A stretch of DNA of 6,953 nt from positions 1 through 6,953 of the forward strand of contig DASTZX010000370.1 of the NCBI GenBank assembly GCA_035764045.1, in the 5' to 3' direction. The DNA is from JAVDCA01 sp035764045 (lineage in GTDB: Bacteria; Pseudomonadota; Alphaproteobacteria; Rhizobiales; Xanthobacteraceae). Positions within the stretch are counted from its first letter, which is position 1. Every line of letters begins with the position of its first letter. Below the pieces are notes generated by a model, which searched no databases, was not told the origin of the DNA, and saw only the letters and a program-made list of their open reading frames with translations. Positions 1-6,266 of the stretch are shown piece after piece. Both the position numbers and the translations under genes were made by a program.

Positions 1-1518
1 AAGCGCCCCCGTGACGTAATAGGGAAATATGCCCGGCAGCATGACATCGCGCCACCACGGCCAGGTGCGCAGCCGGTAGAGCGTCGAAGCCTCGCGCAGA
101 TCGGTCGGAAAGGCGCTCGCCCCGGCGATGACGTTGAACAGAATGTACCACTGGGTGCCGAGCACCATCAGCGGGCTGAGCCAGATGTTGGGGTTGAGGT
201 CGAACCTGACGATCGCGACCACCGCGATCGGAAACAGCACGTTGGCCGGGAAGGCGGCGAGGAATTGGGCGAGCGGCTGGATCCGCTCGGCCGCCCAGGG
301 GCGCAGCCCGATCCAAACGCCGACCGGGACCCAGATCGCGCTCGCGATCGTGATCAGCACCACGACCCGCACCAGGGTCAGCCCGCCGAGCGCGAACGCG
401 TTCATCACGTCGCGCGTGCTCAGGCTCACGCGCGCGTAGTCGAGCACCAGCCACCCCGCATAGGCGGCGCCCGCCAGCACGATGGCGAGCCACAGCCCGT
501 CGGTCGCCTTTTGCAGGATCGGCGGCAGCGACCAGCCGCGGCCGGCGCGCCGGGTAATCCGCACCCGTGGCAGCGAGGCGCCCATCCAGGTCACCGGCGC
601 GAACACCCGTTTGACCAGCCGGGCCCGGCGCACGAGGTCGTAGACCCAGGACTCGGGCCGCTGCTGGGCGGCGGTCTGCTCGAAGCGGAATTTGTCGGCC
701 CAGGCGACGATCGGCCGAAACAGCAGCTGGTCGTAGGCGAGGATGACGAGGCCCATGACGCCCACCGCCATGGCGACGGCCGTGATGTTCTTCTCCTCGA
801 TGGCGACCGCCAGCCAGGAGCCGATCCCAGGCAGCTTGATGGTGGTGTCGCCGACCGTGATCGCCTCCGAGGCGACCACGAAGAACCACGCGCCGGACAT
901 CGACAGCATGGTGTTCCAGATCAGCCCCGGCGCTGCGAACGGCACCTCGAGGCGCCAGAAGCGCAGCCAGGGCGAGAGGCGGAAGTGGCGGCTCACCTCG
1001 TCGAGGTCGCTCGGGACCGTGCGCAGGGATTGATAGAAGCTGAAGGCCATGTTCCAGGCCTGGGCGGTGAAGATGGCGAAGATCGAGGCGCATTCGGCGC
1101 CGAGCTGGCTGCCCGGAAACAGCCGCATGAACAAGAGCACCGTGAAGGTGAGGAACCCGAGCACCGGCACGGATTGCAGGATGTCGAGCGCCGGCACGAT
1201 GACCAGCGCGGCCTTGCGGCTCTTGGCCGCGAGGGTCGCCACCACGAAGGTGAAGATAAGCGAGGCGAAAATGGCCGCGAACATGCGCAAGGTCGTGCGC
1301 AGCGCGTATTCGGGCAGGTTGCGCGGGTCGAGAGTGACCGGGGCGACCTCGAGGCGGGCGAGCGGCTGGCCCATCTCGCGCGCCGCATGGACGATCAGCA
1401 CGAGCCCGGCCGCGATGATGAGAAAGAGCGCACAGTCGTAGAGATTGGGCACGATCCCGCGTCGGCCCAGGCCAAGCGGCGAGGCGCGGTCCTTTGCGTC
1501 TGCGGATGGCGTGCTCAT
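1..1518 (-). CDS. Double-domain ABC importer permease (NitT/TauT-like), 3' end off the left edge
   Basis: Inner-membrane permease of an ABC importer. The reading frame is open from the ATG at 1518 to the left edge, giving 506 residues and no stop. Two permease units are fused in one chain. The first has hydrophobic segments near residues 27-46, 73-97, 105-130, 146-165, 196-222 and 244-264, with an EAA-type coupling loop at 174-202 (EVSRHFRLSPWLRFWRLEV, then PFAAPG). The second has segments near 340-360, 375-400, 418-437 and 443-468, with a second coupling loop starting at 475 (REASTLYRLRTWPWWRDVM, then LPGIFPYYVTG). A charged linker at about 265-335 joins them. Such fused permeases usually work with an ATPase of the nitrate/sulfonate/bicarbonate group, which I expect beyond the left edge. 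The substrate cannot be read. Compared with fused permeases of about 580 residues, roughly 70-80 residues are missing, all of it downstream. The ATG at 1518 is favoured by AAGG six bases upstream; an in-frame TTG further upstream is less likely. It appears to be the first gene of its operon. Confidence 0.92.
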   Translation of the reverse strand, partial: MSTPSADAKDRASPLGLGRRGIVPNLYDCALFLIIAAGLVLIVHAAREMGQPLARLEVAPVTLDPRNLPEYALRTTLRMFAAIFASLIFTFVVATLAAKSRKAALVIVPALDILQSVPVLGFLTFTVLLFMRLFPGSQLGAECASIFAIFTAQAWNMAFSFYQSLRTVPSDLDEVSRHFRLSPWLRFWRLEVPFAAPGLIWNTMLSMSGAWFFVVASEAITVGDTTIKLPGIGSWLAVAIEEKNITAVAMAVGVMGLVILAYDQLLFRPIVAWADKFRFEQTAAQQRPESWVYDLVRRARLVKRVFAPVTWMGASLPRVRITRRAGRGWSLPPILQKATDGLWLAIVLAGAAYAGWLVLDYARVSLSTRDVMNAFALGGLTLVRVVVLITIASAIWVPVGVWIGLRPWAAERIQPLAQFLAAFPANVLFPIAVVAIVRFDLNPNIWLSPLMVLGTQWYILFNVIAGASAFPTDLREASTLYRLRTWPWWRDVMLPGIFPYYVTGAL

Positions 1519-1524
1519 GGCCTG

Positions 1525-1528
1525 CCTT
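1525..1528 (-). promoter_or_regulatory. Ribosome binding site of the permease gene
   Basis: On the minus strand AAGG lies six bases before the ATG at 1518, within the context AAGGCAGGCC-ATG. It is moderate in strength and supports that start over upstream alternatives. Confidence 0.5.
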
Positions 1529-1654
1529 GTGGTCGGCTTCGCGCAGGCGGTCAATCGCCGCGTGCGGATCGGTGGTTCAGTCAGGCCCACACGGGAAGGG
1601 GCCTCCAGTGTACGGAAGCTCCGGGTGGATTAGCCCTCGTGTGTTGCAAACAGG

Positions 1655-1688
1655 AGACAGGTGGCTGAGTGAGAGAACCTCTCTGCCA
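1655..1688 (+). pseudogene. Collapsed tRNA-Ser relic (5' and 3' ends joined, middle lost)
   Basis: Positions 1655-1671 read AGACAGG-TG-GCTGAGTG, which is how a bacterial tRNA-Ser starts: seven acceptor bases, U8, G9, then the GCTGAGTG D-arm opening. Only about six bases later comes CCTCTCT-G-CCA (1678-1688), a tRNA 3' acceptor strand with discriminator G and CCA. The two acceptor strands pair at six of seven positions (one C-C mismatch). Everything between, namely the anticodon arm, the long variable arm and the T arm, is missing. As it stands it cannot be a working tRNA. It may be a deletion product or an integration scar. The resemblance to tRNA-Ser is from memory of the family, not from a search. 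Confidence 0.4.
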
Positions 1689-1825
1689 CGCCACCGGGTG
1701 ATTTGACAGCGAGTCGGCGGCCAATCGGCAAATCCGTAGACCGCGAGCCAGCGCTTCCCGCCGCATCCCGGGATCGCGCCTCAATCGTTTGTCAACCTGA
1801 CGCGCGTAAGGTCACCATGACGGGG

Positions 1826-1862
1826 CGGTGCCAAGCCTCTCACGGCACCGTGCGGGGAGAGG
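1826..1862 (+). repeat. Overlapping inverted repeats able to form an H-type pseudoknot
   Basis: CGGTGCC (1826-1832) is complementary to GGCACCG (1844-1850), giving a 7-bp stem with an 11-nt loop. That loop contains CCTCTC (1836-1841), which is complementary to GAGAGG (1857-1862) just past the stem. A competing hairpin CACGG/CCGTG (1841-1845/1848-1852) uses some of the same bases. The layout is that of a pseudoknot or a switch between two folds. No known RNA family is recognised and no gene is attached downstream. Confidence 0.4.
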
Positions 1863-2205
1863 GGACTTGTTGGGTACCCCGTAGTCCTGGGAACGGCGCG
1901 GACGAACCTTGGGACCCCCGCCACAGACTTCGCGCTGAGCCCTGTGCCCGGCCGGACATCATCGGTCTGAATGACCGCCTGCCGTGGGCCGGGCAGAGAT
2001 CGTCTCCGCCATACACAGTCAGGCGCAGCGTCGCGCCTCTGCGCTCATCAGACGTTTGCACGCAAGCGCACAGACTCCCCTGCCGAAGCGGTCCGCCGCC
2101 CTTTGCGGCGCGAGGCGCGAGCACCTAGCTTTCCGGGAAGCCCGCCGAGACCTGCGATGTGGGCCAAGTGGGCGACGCAAGATCAACAACGTCACGAGTG
2201 CGCTC

Positions 2206-2391
2206 ATGCTCGCACATCTCACCGCCGTCGCAATCGCGGCGTTCAGCCTGTGGACCTTCGTGTTCGTTGGCTTGCCCGTCGCCTTTCTGCTTCACGACAA
2301 GCGCCAACGAATTGCCAGCGGCCGATGGCAGTCTCACCCACCGGCTTGGGGGCACGGGCCCGACTGGCACAAGCGCCGCTCTGCTGCGTGA
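2206..2391 (+). CDS. Doubtful small membrane protein ORF
   Basis: An ORF of 61 codons with one strongly hydrophobic stretch of about 25 residues (roughly residues 5-29, LTAVAIAAFSLWTFVFVGLP and on), followed by a basic tail rich in Trp and His. The open frame extends upstream to 1984, but the upstream part is Arg-rich and reads like non-coding sequence. No Shine-Dalgarno sequence is visible before the ATG at 2206. It could be a real single-pass small membrane protein, a fragment of a decayed membrane gene, or chance. I do not recognise it. Confidence 0.2.
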   Translation: MLAHLTAVAIAAFSLWTFVFVGLPVAFLLHDKRQRIASGRWQSHPPAWGHGPDWHKRRSAA

Positions 2392-2426
2392 CGGCGATCA
2401 GAGTGCATCGGGTCCGAGTTCGAGCG

Positions 2427-2447
2427 CCAGGGCTTCAACAGCCCTGG
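2427..2447. repeat. Perfect 8-bp inverted repeat, 5-nt loop
   Basis: CCAGGGCT (2427-2434) and AGCCCTGG (2440-2447) are perfectly complementary around the loop TCAAC. No T-run follows on either strand, so it is not a standard intrinsic terminator. It lies between the end of the doubtful small ORF at 2391 and the terminator at 2600. Confidence 0.5.
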
Positions 2448-2599
2448 TGGCGGAAAACGCCAGCATGAACAGGCCCGCGCGATGCGCCATTGCCATTCTC
2501 CCGTTGGACGCCGCAGCGGTTCCTAGTCGAATCCTTCACACCGATTTCTTTCTGGACAAGCTGCTCGTGAGAGAGTCTGAGCGTCGTGAGAATGGGCGC

Positions 2600-2636
2600 A
2601 AAAAGCCCCAGCTGAATACGCAACCCAGCCGGGGCT
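2600..2636 (-). terminator. Intrinsic (Rho-independent) terminator reading leftward
   Basis: On the minus strand AGCCCC-G-GCTG (2636-2626) pairs with CAGC-T-GGGGCT (2614-2604): ten base pairs with one internal mismatch and an 11-nt loop. Five T residues (2604-2600) and then GCGC follow directly. This is the classic form. In the plus direction the stem is followed only by CTTGCTCC, so the leftward orientation is preferred. No recognisable protein gene ends here on the minus strand, and the open frames there run straight through the hairpin, so the transcript that ends here is more likely a non-coding RNA or a lost gene. Confidence 0.68.
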
Positions 2637-2690
2637 CTTGCTCCGCACCCGGTGGTGAAGTTTGCGCAAAAGGTGCGGAGGCTCGACAAC
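2600..2690 (-). ncRNA. Candidate small RNA made of two tandem hairpins
   Basis: Directly 5' of the terminator, on the minus strand, CTCCGCACC (2680-2672) pairs perfectly over nine bases with GGTGCGGAG (2649-2641). The 22-nt loop contains the self-complementary TTTGCGCAAA and the C-rich TTCACCACC. Only four bases separate this stem from the terminator stem. A strong hairpin with a pyrimidine-rich loop followed by a terminator is the usual build of an alphaproteobacterial trans-acting small RNA. I cannot find a convincing sigma-70 promoter upstream (2690-2800), so the 5' end is a guess. It may instead be the 3' UTR of a decayed gene. Confidence 0.3.
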
Positions 2691-2960
2691 TCTAGCGCGA
2701 TTACCGCGCGAGCGAAATACCTATTGGCGCCCGACGGGGAACGTCTTCCATCACAGAAACTTACGTTAGGCATTGCCACCGTCCGGATGAAATGCAGTCG
2801 GGCGGCTTACGTCGGACAGAATATCCTTTGTGAGTACTCCATGGATGCACTTGCGGCTGCCCGTTGGAAATGGCAGTTGCCTCGCATGTTAGCCGCGTTT
2901 ATGCGGTCTGAGTCGGTCCGCTGGATGGCGGAACAAACTACATTTTTGAAGTGGAAATAA
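2652..2960 (+). CDS. Doubtful 102-codon hypothetical ORF
   Basis: It opens with GTG at 2652 and ends with TAA. It has no good ribosome binding site, and its beginning lies inside the stem-loop of the candidate small RNA on the other strand. The product is basic, with no hydrophobic segment and no motif I recognise. Its C-terminal third contains several Trp and Met residues (ending SVRWMAEQTTFLKWK), which is less typical of random GC-rich frames, so a decayed gene fragment is possible. Confidence 0.15.
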   Translation: MVKFAQKVRRLDNSSAITARAKYLLAPDGERLPSQKLTLGIATVRMKCSRAAYVGQNILCEYSMDALAAARWKWQLPRMLAAFMRSESVRWMAEQTTFLKWK

Positions 2961-2976
2961 GTTAGCCATCGACAAG

Positions 2977-2999
2977 GCCTCTCACCGGGATAGAGAGGC
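2977..2999. repeat. Perfect 7-bp inverted repeat, 9-nt loop
   Basis: GCCTCTC (2977-2983) pairs with GAGAGGC (2993-2999). An A-rich stretch rather than a T-run follows on the plus strand, so terminator activity is doubtful in either direction. It lies about 130 bases upstream of the glycosyltransferase start and may belong to its leader. Confidence 0.45.
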
Positions 3000-3016
3000 A
3001 AATAGGTCCTTAAGAA

Positions 3017-3050
3017 CCAAGTCGGCCAAGTTTTAAGTTTGGCCAAGTCG
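3017..3050. repeat. Interleaved direct and inverted repeats upstream of the glycosyltransferase
   Basis: CCAAGTCG occurs at 3017-3024 and 3043-3050. GGCCAAG occurs at 3024-3030 and 3041-3047. GGCCAA (3024-3029) and TTGGCC (3039-3044) also form an inverted repeat around an AT-rich centre. The cluster ends about 80 bases before the ATG at 3132, a reasonable place for an operator. No cognate regulator is in the window. Confidence 0.45.
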
Positions 3051-3119
3051 CACGCCGGTATCGCTCGGTCGCGCGGTGCCGCAGCGGCGCAATCAAATCC
3101 GCCCTGAACGCCAGGATGC

Positions 3120-3124
3120 GGAGG
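3120..3124 (+). promoter_or_regulatory. Ribosome binding site of the glycosyltransferase
   Basis: GGAGG lies seven bases before the ATG at 3132. The near-ideal core and spacing fix that start. Confidence 0.8.
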
Positions 3125-3131
3125 CCGATCG

Positions 3132-4250
3132 ATGCGCGTTGTCCTTACCCGGCGTGAGGCCCTGGATTGCCCGGACGGCGTCAACATTTTCATCGTCTCT
3201 TGTGCACAGGCCATGGCGGAGATGGGGCACGAGGTGAAGATCGTCGTTGGAAGCCTGCAAAGCGATGTGGAATACCGGCGCCTTCTCGCTCCCCATCTCG
3301 ATCTGCCGATCCTTGCGTTGAGTCGCACCCCCGTAACGGGCCTCGCCTCGGCGAGGGCGTGGCTTCGCGGAAAACGGGCCATCGATCAGTTCAAACCAGA
3401 CCTTGTCCTTCACAGCGAAGCAGTGCCGCTCCCACTTCCTGGCACAATCGTCCACATTGTTCACTCTCTCGAGCCTCGGAAAGGGCCGCTTGCGCCGCTC
3501 TGGCGGAGTATTCGACGCTTCAGCACCAGGCACAGCACTTACGTGGTCGCTACCACGAGAGAACTTCACGACGAACTCCTCCGGAACCTGGGGATCCCTC
3601 AGCACCAGCTTGTCCTCATCCCAAAGTGCGTCGACCTTCAGGCGTACCGAAGGACCGAGCTTGCAGGCCGCCAGCGAGCGATTCTGCATTCCGGAACGCT
3701 CCCGTACAAAGACCCGGGAGCCACCATCCGCGCCTTCGGTGCCCTCGATGATGCATCGGCCGAGCTCTACATTGCGGGCGATGTCACTGGACCGACGCAG
3801 CAAGCGGTCGACGCGCTCCCCGATCGGCTGCGCAGGCGCGTGAGTCTCCTTGGTCCTGCCGATGGGCAGATTGTCAAGAGCTTGTATAGCCGGGTGCGGG
3901 TCGCTGCCTTTCCGACCCGATATGCGATCCCCGTCGCGTCGGCCACCGTCATGGAGGCGATCGCCACCGGGACGCCTATCGTCGGTTCCCCGCAGCTCAG
4001 CCGGGACGTGCTCGAGGATGGTGTGAACGGGCTCGTCGTCGAGAGAGATCCCGGCGCGATGGCGATTGCGCTGAGAGCACTCCTGAATGATGACGCGATC
4101 TGGTCACGCTTGTCTGCAGGCGCTGGCCATATGGCCGAACGGTTTGATGCTTTTCGAGTTGGGCGGCAATACATTCAACTCGCGTCCACGAGGGACTCGC
4201 AACAGCGGCAGTCGTGGGAGCGTGGCAGCCCCGCGCGCCGACGCGCTTGA
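3132..4250 (+). CDS. GT4-type (GT-B fold) glycosyltransferase
   Basis: A cytoplasmic or membrane-associated enzyme that should move a sugar from a nucleotide donor onto an acceptor such as a polysaccharide, lipid or protein; donor and acceptor cannot be read. The 372 residues are a usual length for the family. The N-terminal acceptor-side domain shows a degenerate Gly-rich opening (DGVNIFIV, 15-22) followed by AQAMAEMGHEVKIVVG (25-40). The C-terminal donor domain shows HSGTLPYKDPGATIRAF (186-202) with the expected Lys193, then VMEAIATGTPIVGS (273-286) with Glu275, then SRDVLEDGVNGLVVERDP (290-307). The first Glu of the family's E-x7-E motif is missing: residue 267 is Pro. The last 20 residues are an Arg/Ser-rich tail that may be sequence acquired at a junction. 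No signal peptide or membrane segment is seen. No other polysaccharide gene is nearby, so it seems to be a stray gene from such a cluster. Confidence 0.87.
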   Translation: MRVVLTRREALDCPDGVNIFIVSCAQAMAEMGHEVKIVVGSLQSDVEYRRLLAPHLDLPILALSRTPVTGLASARAWLRGKRAIDQFKPDLVLHSEAVPLPLPGTIVHIVHSLEPRKGPLAPLWRSIRRFSTRHSTYVVATTRELHDELLRNLGIPQHQLVLIPKCVDLQAYRRTELAGRQRAILHSGTLPYKDPGATIRAFGALDDASAELYIAGDVTGPTQQAVDALPDRLRRRVSLLGPADGQIVKSLYSRVRVAAFPTRYAIPVASATVMEAIATGTPIVGSPQLSRDVLEDGVNGLVVERDPGAMAIALRALLNDDAIWSRLSAGAGHMAERFDAFRVGRQYIQLASTRDSQQRQSWERGSPARRRA

Positions 4251-4358
4251 ACGCCGCAAGGTCGGACTGGCCAAGCTACTGCGCCGCTCGCACTCCAGCA
4301 TCCAGCTCACGCAGCACGTTGCGCCCCGCTTGGGCATGTGGTGTTCGCGCATGCGTGT

Positions 4359-4590
4359 GCGCTCGGCTTGGTGGGCGCCGGATCGAAGCGGCGCGATGTC
4401 CCGTACCGCTGTCGCCAGGCTTAACGCCGACCTGCAGCGCGTGCGGGGCGAGACGTCGTTCCAGAAAGCCCTGGTGCCGAGCTTCTTCAAGCCGATCAAG
4501 GGCTCGCCGCCGTAGTTCGCGGGTTTCGTCAAGAACGAGGCCGCAAGGTGGAGTAAGGTGATCAGGGACACCGATCTGATCGCCCAGTGA
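4359..4590 (+). pseudogene. 3' remnant of a TctC/Bug-family solute receptor gene
   Basis: Periplasmic Bug receptors bind organic acids, often for tripartite TctABC uptake systems. The phase beginning at 4411 reads VARLNADLQRV, the conserved Bug helix near the C terminus (usually VV-x-KLNAEI). It continues to KGSPP, meets TAG at 4513-4515, and goes on in the same phase as FAGFVKNEAARWSKVIRD to a TGA at 4588-4590. Bug proteins normally read SPEEFAAF-x-R-x-E-x-x-K-W-x-x-V-I-x-x-A there, so the TAG sits where a Glu codon (GAG) is expected. Just upstream, from 4359 in another phase, ALGLVGAGSKRRDV resembles the preceding family stretch GL-VAPAGTP-x-x-VV, implying one frameshift near 4400-4408. The signal peptide and ligand domains are absent. 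The TGA overlaps the region just before the UbiD gene. Confidence 0.78.
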
Positions 4591-4619
4591 TGTGGGCGGC
4601 GGACCAATCGCAGGTGAGT

Positions 4620-4624
4620 GGAGG
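4620..4624 (+). promoter_or_regulatory. Ribosome binding site of the UbiD gene
   Basis: GGAGG lies seven bases before the ATG at 4632. This selects that ATG over the in-frame GTG at 4587, which would add 15 residues, has no ribosome binding site, and overlaps the receptor remnant's stop. Confidence 0.82.
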
Positions 4625-4631
4625 CCAAGTC

Positions 4632-6185
4632 ATGGACATGAATGTGAGCATCGGCACCGGGCAGGGCATGCAAGCGCGGGCCACCCGGGCGGTACGCGGC
4701 CCCAATGCGAGCGAACTCGACGTCTGGCTCGAGAAGGCCGAGGCGTTGGGCGAGCTCAAACGCATCACGGCCGAGGTCAGCCCCGATCTCGAAGCCGCGC
4801 ACATCACGTACCTGGTCGGCCTCACAAACAGCCCGGCGCTCCTGTTCGAGAACATCAAGGGTCATCCGGGCCATAAGGCCCTCTACAACATGATCGGCTG
4901 TAACCTGTCGCGCTTCTGCCTGATGATCGGCGAGGAACCGGTTGATCATCCGTTGAAGGCGGTGCGGCTCCTGCAGCAGAAGTTCGGCCGCAAGCTGAAG
5001 CCGGTCGAGGTGCCGGCCGCGCAGGCGGTCTCCAGCCAGAACATCCGCGAAGGTGATGCCATCGACATCCGTCAGTTCCCGGCGCAGCGCATGTGGCCGC
5101 TCGACGGCGGCATGTATCTCGGCACCAACGATGCCGTCATCACGATGGACCCGGAGACTAACCGGGTGAACGTCGGCACCTACCGCATGATGATCAAGGG
5201 CCCGCGCGAGATCGGCGTCTACACCTCGCCCGGCAAGGATGCAGGCGCCGACCGCGATAAGTGGTGGAAGCTGGGCAAGCCCGCGCCGATTGCGGCATGC
5301 TACGGCATCGATCCGCTGCTGTTTCTTGTAGGCGCGACCAGTCTGCCGAAGACCGAGAGCGAGTACGAATACTACTCCGGCATCAAGGGCTCGCCAATCG
5401 AGCTGTTCACCTCGGACCTCACCGGCTTGCCATTGCCGGCGCACGCCGAGATCATTCTGGAGGGCCACCTCTATCCGGGCGACACGTTCGCCGAAGGTCC
5501 GTTCGGCGAGTTCACCGGCTACTATGGCCGGCCGAGCGGCGCGACGCCGTTCATGCGTGTCGAGCGGCTGCGTTTCCGCAACAATCCGACGCTGACTTGC
5601 GCGCTGATGGCGGATGGCCCTTCGAACGAGTGCGGTCTGTTCTGGGCAGCGGTGCGCTCCGCCGGGATCTGGGCCGACCTCACCAAGTTGGGCGTGCCGG
5701 GTATCCAGGGCGTGTGGTCGATTCCGGAGGCTGCCGGCTGGGGTATGACCGTCGTCTCGATCAAGCAAATGTATGCCGGACACGCGCCGCAGGTAATGGC
5801 GCTCGCCGCGCAATGCACCGCCGGTGCTTATTTCGGCAAGTATGTCATCGTCGTCGATGACGACATCGATCCGACGAACGTCGGCCAGGTCCTGTGGGCC
5901 ATGGCGACGCGGTCGCGGCCGGCGCAGTCAATCGACATCCTGCGCGAGACCTGGAGCACATTCCTCGACCCGAGCCAGAACCCGCCGGAGATCCGGCCGT
6001 GGGGCTCCAAGGCGCTGATCAACGCCTGCATGGACTTTCGGCACATCAAGAGCTTCTCGCCGCGCACCAAGCTCGACCGGAAGACCTACGAGCAGGTGGT
6101 GTCACGCTGGCAGGAGCTCGGGCTTGGCGGCAAGCCGCCGTTGATCAGCGTGTTCGAAGAACCGCGTGCGAGAGACATCGAATAA
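4632..6185 (+). CDS. UbiD-family prenylated-FMN-dependent decarboxylase
   Basis: UbiD enzymes reversibly decarboxylate aromatic or alpha,beta-unsaturated acids in the cytoplasm using prenylated FMN, which a UbiX partner makes (no ubiX is in the window). The 517 residues are of normal family length and the gene is intact. Numbering against Aspergillus Fdc1 by spacing: Asn180 and Arg185 in NVGTYRM match Asn168 and Arg173; Glu288 and Glu293 in EGPFGEFTGYYG match the catalytic Glu277 and Glu282. Glu244 or Glu246 (ESEYEY, 242-247) fits the metal ligand Glu233. The metal ligand His191 falls at Asp203 (PGKDAG). The C-terminal signature VIVVDDDIDPTNVGQVLWAM (405-424), followed by ATRSRP, is typical. 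The sequence is clearly from the broad UbiD family and not close to ubiquinone-pathway UbiD, so I give no symbol. The receptor remnant directly upstream suggests a catabolic role on an imported organic acid. The substrate is unknown. Confidence 0.96.
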   Translation: MDMNVSIGTGQGMQARATRAVRGPNASELDVWLEKAEALGELKRITAEVSPDLEAAHITYLVGLTNSPALLFENIKGHPGHKALYNMIGCNLSRFCLMIGEEPVDHPLKAVRLLQQKFGRKLKPVEVPAAQAVSSQNIREGDAIDIRQFPAQRMWPLDGGMYLGTNDAVITMDPETNRVNVGTYRMMIKGPREIGVYTSPGKDAGADRDKWWKLGKPAPIAACYGIDPLLFLVGATSLPKTESEYEYYSGIKGSPIELFTSDLTGLPLPAHAEIILEGHLYPGDTFAEGPFGEFTGYYGRPSGATPFMRVERLRFRNNPTLTCALMADGPSNECGLFWAAVRSAGIWADLTKLGVPGIQGVWSIPEAAGWGMTVVSIKQMYAGHAPQVMALAAQCTAGAYFGKYVIVVDDDIDPTNVGQVLWAMATRSRPAQSIDILRETWSTFLDPSQNPPEIRPWGSKALINACMDFRHIKSFSPRTKLDRKTYEQVVSRWQELGLGGKPPLISVFEEPRARDIE

Positions 6186-6266
6186 CACCGAGCCCCGCCG
6201 GTGAGCCCACAGCGAAGGCGTGATCTTGCGGCGCCATCTCCTCGAGTTGGCACATCGAGGCGCCGG

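Larger units (their letters stand above)
1519..3131. other. About 1.6 kb eroded intergenic region without a convincing protein gene
   Basis: Several open frames of 60-180 codons occur here on both strands. They overlap heavily, are rich in Arg, Pro and Ser as expected of non-coding GC-rich DNA, lack ribosome binding sites, and show no family motifs I recognise. What can be supported is listed separately: a tRNA-Ser-like relic, a pseudoknot-capable repeat, a doubtful small membrane ORF, hairpins, a minus-strand terminator with a possible small RNA, and repeats just before the glycosyltransferase. From about 2500 rightward the sequence becomes visibly more AT-rich than on the left, and this continues to about 3060. 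A minus-strand ORF of 30 codons at 2490-2398 has GGGAG seven bases before its ATG but no recognisable product. Confidence 0.6.

Noticed and set aside
265..1668. Plus-strand open frame of 467 codons
   Set aside because: It is the antisense shadow of the permease. Its product is His/Arg/Gly/Asp-rich with no domain, while the minus strand gives clear membrane segments and two EAA loops.
1790..1795. TTGACA on the minus strand as the -35 of the permease promoter
   Set aside because: The position 17 bases downstream is CCCGGG, not a -10 box, and the site is about 270 bases from the start codon.
4587..4631. GTG at 4587 as the UbiD start
   Set aside because: No ribosome binding site precedes it, whereas GGAGG stands seven bases before the ATG at 4632. 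The extra 15 residues do not resemble the family N terminus.
4104..5813. Minus-strand open frame of 569 codons
   Set aside because: It lies opposite the UbiD gene and the receptor remnant. Composition is Arg/Ala/His-rich, no motif is seen, and the UbiD frame on the other strand is unmistakable.
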